DNA of 64,000 bases, taken from the NCBI RefSeq assembly GCF_000471905.2, contig NW_006499364.1, forward strand, positions 224,412-288,411, given 5' to 3'. The stretch comes from Amborella trichopoda. Lineage: Eukaryota > Streptophyta > Magnoliopsida > Amborellales > Amborellaceae. The position numbers and the translations under genes were made by a program. This document shows, piece by piece, positions 14,801 through 27,100 of this stretch. The notes beneath the pieces are model-generated. The model was not told the origin of the DNA. It worked only from the letters and a program-made list of their open reading frames with translations, and made no database searches. Numbering within the stretch: position 1 is the stretch's first letter; every line of letters begins with the position of its first letter.

Positions 14801-15900
14801 TGCTTTTTCACTATAGTGATACATGCATTTGACTCTCTCTTAAGGGGGGACCTATATTGAAATCTTGGTTCCACTATTTATTGGCCAGCTTAGACATGCC
14901 AATCATGAGCTCGTGCGCATGACTCTGGGTCATGGGTTGTGTTGGTCAGTTTTAGAAGATATATGTGGATCACAGTTTCTGGCTCAGGTGGAGTACCTTG
15001 ATAGTCACTTTTTTTGACCCATTGGAACCAATCCACTTATAGTGTATATTTGAGCGTTTTTTATAATTTCTTAACAACCTGAGTAATATTGTCTGTCATC
15101 TTTATAATTATTTGATTTTAGAAACTTTTCATAAATTTTAAACATTTATGTTTTTTGTAAAAAACCTAGAAAAATGCAAAGTTGATATTTTATAAATTTA
15201 GTAGGGGCTTGGTTTTAAGTGGGTTCCACGTGGGGGTCCCAAGGCCCAGCTCCCACACGTGGTTAGACCACATAGGGGTGGGACATGGGGTGCACAAGGG
15301 TCACACCTCCTACACACAAAAATGGGATGCCCCTAATTAAATTTAAGATATTGTTTTATAATTATTTGTTTTAGGAATCCTAATTGTATTAGGAGTCCTA
15401 TTTGGATTAGAATTCCTACTTGGACTAGTACTCAAAATTTGTATTAAAATATTATTTGTTTTGGGATTCTTAATTGTATTAGGACTTCTATTTTGATTAG
15501 GATTTCTTATCGTACTAGGACTCTTGCTTAAATAAGGATTCGTATTAAAATAGTATTGTTTTAGGAGTCTTAGTTGTATTAGGAGTCCTATTTAGATCAG
15601 GATTCTTGCATTGGTCTAGGACTCCTACTTAGATCATAATTCAAATTAAGGTAAAAATCTACTTGTCTTAGTTTGACTAGAAGTGGATATGGGTCAAAGA
15701 TTTAGAGAATAAGGTTCCTAAACTTCTTCCTAGATCATGATAGCTGATTTTTGGAATGGATGACTGAGATTTTTCTTGTCCCGACAGATTACCAGGAATC
15801 CTATTGGTGTCAAATTGAATTCTGATTAAGATAGACAATACCCTAGACCTCTTGGAAAACTATAAATAGTGTCATTCCTCGTTACATCATTTAGTTTCTT
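11849..15900 (-). mobile_element. Family A LTR piece in inverted orientation, split by a family B solo LTR
   Basis: Starts TGTTTGGGTTTGTGG (reverse complement of the usual CCCAACA end) and continues to 11966, then resumes at 14533. The two parts are continuous when aligned with the sister copy at 34130-36300. The right edge is diffuse. Confidence 0.6.
11967..14527 (+). mobile_element. Solo LTR of family B nested in an inverted family A LTR
   Basis: Begins TGATGTGG and ends GCTAACA, about 2,561 bp, with flanks gctta and gttta (one mismatch) as the target duplication. Internal text such as aatggttcgaacctcttgtg and tttgaggacttaat matches the copy at 3738-6604. Confidence 0.72.
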
Positions 15901-16343
15901 GCCTCTTCACTACCAAAATAAATAGATACAATCCAAGAATGAAAGGAAGCTTCTACCATCAATTTGAATACAATTAAATATGGATATATAACTGAAAAAA
16001 CAAAAATAAACAGCTGTGATGACTTACTTGATTATACCTAGGGATACCCCCATAGGACTTAGTACAACCCATACCTGATATCCTGATCGATGGCACACTC
16101 CAAGCCTATTGATCTTGCTGAATTTTTAGAGCCGTGAAGCTTCCTTAGAAAATACCTATTCAAATAGGGTTTTAGAGAGATAAAAAACAATTAGGGTTTG
16201 TTAGAGAATCCCTTCAGAACAAATTAGGGCTTACCATGAAGGCACATCCCTTTCTAGACTGAGGGTACCCCTCTCTCCAACAAAACCCTAATTAGGGTTG
16301 GCATGCTACCCCTTTTAATTTCTTATTAGGTGGTGTGCCATCA

Positions 16344-16374
<31 letters not shown>

Positions 16375-16734
16375 GAGAATTTTTGGTTGCACGGAGGAGA
16401 GAGGGGGAATTAGGAGAGAGAGAGAGGCTCGAATTGTGTCTTTTGAGAAGGGGGGTTCACCTCCTCATATAGGCCTCAAGACCCACCCTTAGATACACCT
16501 ATCCAATTACTCACCTTGACCAATAGGAAATTACGAAATCTGTGAGGTGAGAGAAATAAATCTGAACCATTCATCCTACATATCAGCCATCATGATTTAG
16601 GGAGGTATATTAGGAACTTTATCCAGCCAACTCCAACTAATTGGGATAAGGTTTGGATGATGACGATGATGATAATAGTAAGAACTTTATATCCCTACTA
16701 TTTGACCCATATCCACTTCTAGTCTGATTAAAGT
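15900..16734 (+). mobile_element. Family A-like LTR fragment, plus orientation, with an RTE tail
   Basis: Carries the usual LTR landmarks: acttagtacaacccatacc, gatggcacactcc, a GA run at 16344-16371 and aaatctgtgaggtgagagaa. A 60 bp piece at about 16617-16680 (ccaactaattgggataagg plus gatgatgacgatgatgat) is the 3' end of an RTE LINE inserted in it. Confidence 0.55.
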
Positions 16735-18585
16735 TCATGACTACTCGCCATGCCCTAATCTGGTTGCAACAGTTGGAAGTAATTAAATTTTTACATATCA
16801 TTCATTTGGAAGTGAGCAGTCTCAGTTTAAACAAGGCGCACTCAGTTAGAAACCAAGAGAAGAGATTTGCTCTAGTTCTCACTCTACTGATGCATCAAAA
16901 AATATTCCTTATCAAATTCCAGAATGAGGGCCAAAGTGCTTTATTTGTGACGACCCTCGTCATCGATCTTTGAGTGCTCTAAAAAGCACAAATCTGTTTA
17001 TTGGGGACGAGGATATGAAGGGACATCAATGCGAGCCAGCTTATGATGAGGAGCTTAAAGGAGGACCCGAGGGTGGTGGTGCTGATTTCTACCCTAATGA
17101 AGGAAAATTCTTAGTGATTTAGCTGGTATTAACAGCCTCAGACGTGAAAGAACTTTGGCTTCGAAGAACTAAAAGTGTACGACATAGGACAATGTGTGTA
17201 TGTTTATTATCGACGGTGGGAGTTGAGGCATATGGTGTCACAGGAGATGGTGGACAGGCTGAAATAAAGTGCGAGAAGCACCCTCACCATAAAAAATTCA
17301 TTATTCGAAGGAGATAATGGAAGTCCTATTAATCCTCTTTTGGTTATTTTTTATTTAGGAAACCAATGTGTTGTATGGTGTTATGTGATCCCTGTGGATG
17401 CATGTCATGTAATATTGGGTCTCTCATGACAGTATGATTGCTCAGCTATATAGCATGGCAAACACAACATGTATACTTTTTGGAGTCTATTTATGTAAAG
17501 GTTGTTGAATAGGAACTGTAGATGCCTAAGCAGGATATTGAGCAGATCAAAAAGTTTCTTGACATTCAGATCATTATTTTTCAACGTGGTTCCTACAATC
17601 AGTATTTCGTCCAATGGAAAGGGAAACCTGAGTTAGAGAATTTATGGATTTTAGAGGAAGAAATAAAGAAAATTGTTGCAAAAGCCATGAAGAAATTCCC
17701 AAATGACAAAAATTTGAAGGCGAGTTCTCTCTAACCAGAGGAGACTGATACAGTCCCGCGACACTGACCGAGCTTCATGACCGACATTTAGGCTTTTAGA
17801 GGCATTTTCAGCCTGCTTTGTTGGGTACGTTCTACATAGAAAATTTTGGACATTATAGAGCTTAAGATGCCATTTCCGAAATAGGTCGTAATTGCAATTC
17901 ATATCAGAGTGAAGTATTATGCGTATGTGTAGTTAGGGTGTTTTTCGAGGTTTTCTTTAAGGACAGGCTTGTATAATTTATTTGGTTAAAGGGAAACAGT
18001 GTCAAGTTCGAGTCTAATTTGATAAGGAGTTCTAATTACATTAGAATTAGGTTAGGAGGTCTTAATAAAGTTAACAAGTAGGGGTTTAGTGAGGATTTTG
18101 TCTCAGATTTGAACTATTCTTTAGACACTGTTTCTTTGAAAACTCTACAGAACCAGTGAAGCTAGGCTTGTTAGCTTTTAATTTTGAATTGATTCATTAG
18201 TTTCTTTTAGAAATCTTGTGTTTGTTTTTTGGTTTTTTTTCTTGCTGCAAATTTACATCAGTAATCTTGCCAATATCTCCCAATCAACAATTTGTTGTAA
18301 AACCTTCTGACTTAGCTAAACTGGTTGAACTTGAATTATTGTTTTGTTATCAGTATAGTCCGCTAGGGCATATTTTAGCGTTTCATAGATTTTAACATCT
18401 TTTTCTTAGTTCCTAACTCCATTGCTAATCTTTATGTCTTTAAAAGTACATATATTTGTATTTTAATATTCAAACTGAGCATAAAATAATGTTAGCATCT
18501 GCAAATCTTCTAATTTTCAATTTCTAGATTGGTGAGGAATAGTTGATTATCCAATTTTTCCATTTTTATTCCAATTTTGTTGCAG

Positions 18586-18956
18586 TAAGTTTCATCTATC
18601 TTAAAGTATGGGGTGTGCTTGCAGCTGTTCTTGATGTAATTTTCACATGGAAAGCAAGAAAAAACATGAAGTTTTCACTTAGGCTCAGATACTTCCTGAA
18701 GATTGCTACCGCTGCTATTTGGGTTATCATTTTTTCAGTTTATTATGCTCATCCAAACAAAAATTCAACTTGCATTGCCAAATTACATGGTAGTTGGGTT
18801 TCAATATGGAGGTGTCCTTCATCCTACACATCAGCAGTTGCCATCTACTTGTTGGTCAATGCCATCAGAATGGTATTATTTTTCTTCCCTGCAATGAGCA
18901 GCTATATTGAAACTTCGAATTGGAGAGCTTTAACCCTTTTGACTTGGTGGGGACAG
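18586..18956 (+). CDS. CALS: CALS exon 1 of those visible: N-terminal membrane segment
   Basis: Encodes about 123 residues with [12 protein letters not shown] and [15 protein letters not shown], a cytoplasmic loop and hydrophobic helices typical of the first membrane cluster of callose synthases. It ends TGG TGG GGA CAG before gtaagg (family WWSQ|PRLY). The start is uncertain: 18586 follows a ttgttgcag acceptor, but the frame stays open upstream to 18543 and another gcag lies at about 18626. Confidence 0.85.
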
Positions 18957-21071
18957 GTAAGGTTTTGGAGTTTGTTGTTTTTCCATGGATTGAAATAATC
19001 GTTCAACTATTTCCTAGATCATATTCAATTGCATAGCCTAAAATTTTTTATTCTTTTTATTTGTTGAGAACATCTATTTTTCTGAATACCGTAGCATGGA
19101 TTGCTAAAATGAGAGGTGATAAGCCGGAAAGCATTTCATTAATAAAGTTGCACATAAATTAGAACAAGCTAATTTTATACCTATCAGAAAAAGATAGGCG
19201 AGGAAAACCAAATTGGCTAATTGTGTTATACTTGATTGTATTCCTGACCTTATTTAGATTTTTATTATTTTGATTGCCAAAAAATAGATTGTTATTATTG
19301 TAACTTAATTCAAATTGGGTAAGCATTCAAGCAGGTTTATAATTTTGACCAAATTCCATTTTCCTCAGTTTTTTCTTTAGAAGACTGTAGATATAAATAG
19401 ATTACTGTTTCATATTAATTATGACAGTCTATGAGACGAGGGACCTTGCATACAGCATGTGGCTATGTGGAATTGAAGGCTATAAAAAAAAAAAATTCTT
19501 TTTTTTCTTTATTATTGAATTTGAATTCCACTTAGAAGTGCGATAATACTCTGCTGTGAATGGAAATTAGAATCTTAAGTACATCATAGGGCATTTCCTT
19601 TTACTGCTAAAGTAAATAAACACACTGCAGGAATGAAATTCCAGCTTCCACTAACAATTTAACACAAATAATGTTCCTGAAGGTTAAAGAAAATATGCAA
19701 ATATAATTGAAAAATAAAAGCCAGCAGTTGGGAATACTAACTTGAATGTGCCTAAGCTCGCACCTATTGGACTTAATACACCTTAAAACACAATCCAGGA
19801 ATGAAATTCCAGCTTCCACTAACAACTTTAACACAAATAATGTTCCTGAAAGTTAAAGAATATATGCAAATATAATTGAAAAATAAAAGCTCACAGTTGG
19901 TAATACTTACTTGAATGTACCTAAGCTCAGACTTATTGGACTTAGTGCCTAAGCTCTCACCTCGTTGACCAATATTTTATCCAAAAGTCTCATAAAAATC
20001 AGTCAATTAAATCTCTAAAATCTCAATGAAAACTCCACTAAAATTCAATTCAATTAACTAAGATTATAGGCTCTTACTCATAGATCAATCTTCACTCAGT
20101 TGCTTATCAATCAAAGAGGTAAGGGCTTGATATACCTTTTTGTAAATGAGATTTACAGCCATGAAAATTGGAACACCATGAAGCTATGGTATCATCTTCA
20201 AGCTTTAGGATGGAGCCTTAATGGAGTTCCTAGCTTGATTTTGATTCTCTCTTTAAAATCTCCCTCTCTACACACTTTTTCACATAAATAACACCTCAAC
20301 ACACACAAGAGAGGAAAGAGAAACCCTAGGCTTAGGTGTGCCACACCTAAAACCCTACAATTTAAAATTTCTTTATTTCTATCATTAATTCATTAAAACC
20401 CTAATTCATTATTTCTATCATTAAAATTTCTATCATTAAAACCCTACAATTATTTCTATCATTAAAATTTAAAAGATCTTAACCACTCATCCTCCCATAA
20501 AACCCTAATTCATTCCAAAATTTCTATGAAGAAGTATAAGTAAGGCCTTACCCCAAAGGTATTTCTGCACACATTTTGAAAGAAGTATCTGTGTAAAATT
20601 CAAGACTATAAATTAAAAAATCTACTTTATTTAGTTAATTGCTGAAAATCTACTTACAAGTGCCCATATATACAATAAAATAAACTTTTTTACAATCTAG
20701 GATCTTTAAATCTTACTGCCAAATAAAATGTTATTGAAACTATATACAAACTAATAACTCTAGGAATTAAAATAAGACAACAAAAAATAAAATTAAATAA
20801 CTACAAGAAGACTTATTAACTTTTGCCTTGGGCCCGACACCTGATCACCTGACCGATGGATCCGAATCTTTCTAAATCCTTAATCTAAATCTGGGAAGCA
20901 CATTTGGGACACCCTTTCCAAAACTTATGGAGTTGGGAGCTAGGGTCACAATTAGAGTTTCACGAAGATTTTAACCTTGGGGCATATCAAGATGGCACCT
21001 CCCTTAAAAACTTAAGCTAGGGCTGGGCATGCCCCTTCCCTCGTCTCTCCTTTGAATGGGGTGTGCCACTT

Positions 21072-21108
<37 letters not shown>

Positions 21109-24100
21109 GGTATAGAGTAAGTAATTAGTAGGAGGACAGTAGGAGAGGAGAGAGAGTAGTAGGAAGTAAGTACGTATTAGTAGTAGGTTAGGTAGGTAGG
21201 GAGGNNNNNNNNNNNNNNNNNNNNNNNNNNNNNNNNNNNNNNNNNNNNNNNNNNNNNNNNNNNNNNNNNNNNNNNNNNNNNNNNNNNNNNNNNNNNNNNN
21301 NNNNNNNNNNNNNNNNNNNNNNNNNNNNNNNNNNNNNNNNNNNNNNNNNNNNNNNNNNNNNNNNNNNNNNNNNNNNNNNNNNNNNNNNNNNNNNNNNNNN
21401 NNNNNNNNNNNNNNNNNNNNNNNNNNNNNNNNNNNNNNNNAGAGAGAGAGAGAGAGGGGGATGAGAGAAATTTATAGAGGGGCATGGAGAGGAGAGAGAG
21501 ATGGGAGAAATCGGATTATTAGAATTTGGGATGGGGAGGAGAGGCTTCTAGGACCTAGGAGTCCCAATTCAAATAGGATCATTGAGGTGAGAGAAATAAT
21601 CTGAGTCCTTCATCTCCAAGATTAGCCATCATGATTTAGAGTGAATATTTTGGAACCTTATCCCCTGATATTTGACCTATATCTACTTCTAAATAATTTT
21701 GATTTTGTTTCATCATAGTCTTATCTTCTATGACATTCTAGAATAATATAGAATATTCCTCATTACCTTTTTTCTCACATAGGGATAATTAAGAAATAAA
21801 ATCATGATCAAAATCAAGTTCCCCTTAAATCTCTCACAAAATATTTCATAAGATATTTTTAACTAAAATATTCAATTTCTAAAATTTACCCTTAGGAGTA
21901 CCATTAAAATTGGGAAACCTTTTAGGCATCCTACTTAGTGGGGCATGTGGCCGATGTGGGCCCCACATCCCACACCTTGTGCACCTCACACATGGGGGGG
22001 TTAGGCCTATATCCTCCCACATGGATCCTGAAAGTAGGACAAAGTGAACTAGCACGGTATATGTAATATATAATTTTTCTTTTCTCAGCTGACTAGAACA
22101 CTTACAGAGGTCCAAATAATACAAAATAAACTCGAATGGAATAAAGAAGAAAAAATAAGTGGATTCTCACTTGCTGCCACTTAATACAACTCTGTTATTT
22201 CAAGAACAAAAAATACATAACATTGATTTGGGAACAAGAAACACAAACTGCATAAACAAAAATTAAAGTGCCAAAAGATTACCTCAATTGGACTTGATAT
22301 ATCCCACGAGTGTCTGCTCCTACGATGGCGCACGGAATCAAGGTCTTTCTTACATCTCATAACTTATGAGAAGCTTTGGCTAGAAACCCTTCAATGGTTA
22401 GGGCAATGTGGAACAAGAACTATATCTTAAGACTATGTGTATGGGGCATGCCCCTCGAGGCTCTATGGTTGGGGCATGCCCCTCTTTTTTTTCTCGAAAT
22501 TTTTCTAAGTCTTGTGGGGGGCTAGAGAGATGAGAGATTTAAGAGAGAGAGTGGTGTTAGGCTATTATGAGGAGAGAGATATAACCTTGGTGTAGAGATT
22601 TGGGCCCCCACAATGAGTCTATATAGTTTGGGTTTTTAGGATTAGCCATTCTTATGGAGATAAGATATAAACCATTGATCATAGGAGACCTGTGAGGTGA
22701 GAGATCTTAACCTTATAATCTATAGATCAACCATCATGATCTAATGGAAGGTGCTAAAACCTTATCCCTCAGCTTCCTTAACTTGATCCCATTAATATTT
22801 AGTGTAGAGAAAATTCAATACTCTTTCCTTTTATTTTCATTATCTTATACATGGCACTTTGAAAAGTCAATTAGTCTTTTATTTCACAAACTTCCTTTTC
22901 AACTCAATCAACTTGAATGGCATCTTGCATGCCTTAACGAAATAGGAAGGAGGTGCACAAAGTGGGGCGTGCCACCAATGCAGCCTCTAGTGGGCCCCAC
23001 GCACTCCCCCACGTGCTATATTTAGTGGGGCCCATGGAGTATATTGGGCCCCCATGTATATTAATAAATATAAAATTAATAAAATAAATATTAAAAAATA
23101 TTTACGTTTTTATTTTTCTCTTTGAATAATTAAATACTGAAATTTCAATTTAAGCCTTTTTATAAATCTGTTTTAAGAAAATAAAATATGCAGAAACTTC
23201 TAAATTTTTTTTTTATCAATCTAAAAATCATTTATAATCTAAGTTAATTTGATGGGATTTGCATCCAACAATGTTAAAGACAATGTGAAAATATTGAGGC
23301 ATTCCATCTTCTACTAGAGACCATGAACCACACTCACTTTCTGAAATTGACCCATACTTCCCATGACCCATAGTCCATCATTGGGGTTCATGATTGGGAT
23401 ATTAAAGCCAACCAATAGGTAAGGGGACACAATCCTAGTCTATTGATTATAGATTCCCCTTAGAGATAAGTCTACGTCACACGGACTGGTGCACACACAT
23501 CTCAATTTGGTGCATGGGGGTTATCTCTCGTACGTGTACATACAGCACCCTCAATGGTACTTTTTGGTTCAATACGGCTATCATGTGTAGGTGTCGTGTG
23601 ATGATCTATGAAGAGAATTTGGCCCTTGTCCCTTCAGGCCTACCAATCACAAATAAGGGTCACACTGTCTCTTAGCAAACTACTTTGGGTATCTTCAACC
23701 TCATCAAGGGGTAACCTTGCTAACCTTTCTTAGTTGTCCTCTATGCCTAGGTTTCTTAGGGTTTAGAACTCAACTGGCCTAGCTTGTCAAGCCTAGTTTA
23801 AGTCTCGACATCAATATTTGCTAACTTTGGTCCCCATTGGAGGTCATTGTTCCACTATAGTAAAAGTGGTTACAAGCTCTCATAGGGCCTTTAAACAACT
23901 ACAAAATCCAAACAGGTCCCACCCATTTTATAATAAAATCTGAAATTTCAGAAATACCCTTGTTATCAAAAAATTAATAAAATACCCTTAAGGGATTTTT
24001 ACACATTTAAAAATAATTTTAAAATTCTAAAAAAATCCAAAAATCAAATTAACAGATTTTTAATTGAAGTTAATATTTCTGAAGTCCTTAAAAAATTTAA

Positions 24101-27100
24101 AACATTTAGAAATGCTAAAGAGAAGTGGATTGGTACCTAATAGGTAAAAAATAAGTGAATCTCAGTGTACTCCACTTATACCCGAGTCCATGTCCCTCTA
24201 TTGTATTCTCAAACAAACTCAATAAGACCCATGACCCACAGTCAAGTGCAGGGGCTCATGATTAGCCTATCAAAGTTGGCCAATAAACAGTGGAACCATA
24301 GTCCTAGTATATGGATTATAGATTCCCCTTTAAGAGCTAGTAAAAAATGCAAATATTACTATAGTGCAAGGGAGCTCTCTCTATGCACATGTACATGTGT
24401 CCCTCTATAAAGGGTTGCTTCTTAAATGCGGCTGTCGTTTGTACATGCCATGCGAAAGTTTTGTTGAAAATTTGGCCCTCGCTCTCACAAGCCCTTCCTC
24501 CGCACATAGGAGACCACACAACTCTCTTAGCCTAAAACAATGTCCCTGAGCATCTCTCTGACCTCAGCAAGGATTACCTGCAATAAACCCTCAATAGTAG
24601 TGCCTATGCTCAACGGTAAGGGTTTTGAACATGACTTGGGTTATAAATTGCCCAACCTTAGGTCAAATCAAACACATACACTCCTACTGAAGTGTAGAAT
24701 CCACTATACTTATTTTAAATACATGCTTCTCGAACTTTAAAGGCCACAAAACCCAAAACATTCTAGAAGCACTTTGAATTTAACTTTCCCCCCAAATTTG
24801 GTGTGCATGTGCATCTAACCACATAATGTCACATAAGATAGGTGGTTATGTGCATATTCCATACAGGCTTAGAGTTCCAAATATAATTTCAAGCCGTATG
24901 CCCTTTCTAAAAGCTCTCCCACATGTGCACTCAACCACTAATCCATCACAACATCTGCTCAAAATAATTTCATAATTTTCACAAGATATACAAAAATCTC
25001 ACAAAATAGAGCACATGCCACTATAGTTGAAATTATAAAGGGGTCCTACGATGGGGTCGATGTCACCCCACGTCATCTCCACATGGGACTAACGTGGATC
25101 CCACATGGTACCCATTGGCCAACTGGGTGTCATGTGTGGGCCCCTAGTGTCTTGTCTTTGATTGCCATTAGGTCAAAACAAATACCAAAAACTCCATTTA
25201 TGGCTAAGAAAAATAAAAAAATTGTAAAAAATTCCAAAAATTTACCCAAGCATATTCTAGCAATATAACACAATTTGCATCATTATCATCAAAATCATCA
25301 TCCTCAGATCCTTTTGCTAAACTATTCGAGGTTGGCTACACGAATCCTGATGTACCATTTTGTTCTAACAAGGGCCATACCCTCACTGAGGCCATAAGTT
25401 CCCATATCTTTTCTCACTACTTCCAATCATATCCTTTTAGGCATACCCGTTGTCCTTTTTTAGTCTTCCACTTGAACTAACTCGCACCTCCTGATAGGTG
25501 TTGTACTGGGTCTATGCTACACATGGCCAACCCACCTAAGTTTATTTTCTTTTATTTTATCATATATTGGTGCCACACCTAAGTTTTTTCGAATTCTATC
25601 CATTTTTATCTTACCACTCATCCATCACAACATCCTCATCTTAACCAGACTCATTTTATAGGCAAGTTGCTCTTGACCGCCCAACATTCTGCCTCATAGA
25701 GCAAGGCTGGTCTTATAGCTTCGTATAGAACTTGCCCTTCAGCTTCATTGGTATGTGGCGATCGCATAAAACTCAGGTTGCATATCTTCATTTCGCTTAC
25801 TCAACTCTAATTCTATGTACGACATCTTCAGTCTCTTCATTTTCTTGGATTATTGACCCAAGATATCGAAAGCATGCTCTTTGTGGTATTTCTTGACCGT
25901 CAATCTTAACCACTTCCTCATCTCTCTTATTATTTCTCAGCTTGCATGCTATATACTTTGTCTTTGTCCAACTAATTTTAAAACCTTTATATTCTAGAGC
26001 ATCTCTCCAAAGCTTTAACTTTGTGCCGACGTTGATTCGGGTCTCATCGATCAAAATTATATCGTCCGCGAGCAACATACATCACGTACCTCATCTTGTA
26101 GGTGCCTAGTTCGTCATCCATAATGGGGGAAATTAGGATCCTATAGAAATGAATTGTGCATCAGAGCACTCCACTTGACTACACCCTGAATCCAAATCCA
26201 CCTTAGAATAACGTAACAAACCCACAGGGGCTCATGCCTTTCTTATCAAAGTAAATCCAATATGTGGCTCGGGACTCTCAAGTTGTATAGGATTATAGGT
26301 GCACCCCCGAGGACATGCATTTTAGTAGATGTGGGGGTACTCTCTAGGCATATGTGCATATCTCTTCCTAGTGGATCAGCTATGGAAGAGTGGATCAGCT
26401 ATGGAAGAATGGCTTTTCATTTGTGACTATACATGTGCATGCCCTGAGAAGGTTACAAGGTCAGGGACATAGGCTTATGTTCTCTCAAACCCTTAACCTT
26501 CTCTTACGGCGCTATGATACCCAAAAATATTCGAGCTCATATCACCACCAATCAATCACAGCCATTCTCACACACAATTCCCTGGCCATCATATAGTCAT
26601 GAGGCATTAATCAAAACAACCCTGACTAGAGTAACCGTCATTCCTCTAGGTGCCTCTCAAACGCACACCTGCCTCATGACACTCGGGTTTATGTGACTTT
26701 TGGTCCTATGTGCCAAGATCCTAGAGTTGCATTGCTCTCGTTCACTCCCATTGTGATCAAGAGCTATAAACATACTTTGTTCAAGGCGTTGAAAGGCCAT
26801 AACTCGAATACATACCCTCTACAATCAATTCAGCCAATATTCTAACCTTTTAAACTGGAAAATAGCCACAAAACAAGCAAAGTTCACAAACCTGGAAGTT
26901 GGAGGGAGGCTGAAGCCCATATTCTTTGCATCAGAAAAATCCAAGAAATTTACGAACATTCCTTGATGCTACCATGAAACCTCTTGGGAAATTCCGCCTC
27001 AAATATAAAATCTTGGTAAAAGTTCTTAAATGTATGCGATGATTTACCAGTGATGCTTGTAACTATCGGTAATTAGATTCTTGTCTTTACCTATGCTAAT

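Larger units (their letters stand above)
11109..18260 (+). mobile_element. Ty3/Gypsy LTR retrotransposon with chromodomain, broken and nested
   Basis: Plus-strand fossil. Parts: 5' LTR remnant 11109-about 11489, primer-site-like tggtattgg at 11492, gag-like text to about 11848, zinc-knuckle and protease-like text about 16900-17470, a chromodomain about 17520-17734 (FVQWKGKPELENLWILEEE), and a 3' LTR about 17819-18260. The two LTR remnants share ggagttctaattac and flanking text. Its left edge is cut by the Copia element, and 11849-16735 is a stack of later LTR insertions. It has many breaks and looks old. Confidence 0.7.
20577..24760 (+). mobile_element. Family A LTR in CALS intron 1, split by a younger LTR and a gap
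   Basis: Starts TGAAAGAAGTATCTGTG, like other family A LTRs (TGAAAGGAATGGCTATG at 29043), and ends at aaaacccaaaaca. It is interrupted by a sister LTR at 22029-23914 and by the gap 21205-21440. Target repeats are unclear (cattt before; cattc overlaps the end). Confidence 0.7.

Noticed and set aside
18260-18585. An additional upstream CALS exon next to exon 1
   Set aside because: No open segment with family motifs; the interval reads as T-rich intron with a good acceptor at its end.
21177-21485. Open frame across the 21205-21440 gap
   Set aside because: Runs through Ns and GA microsatellite; not coding.
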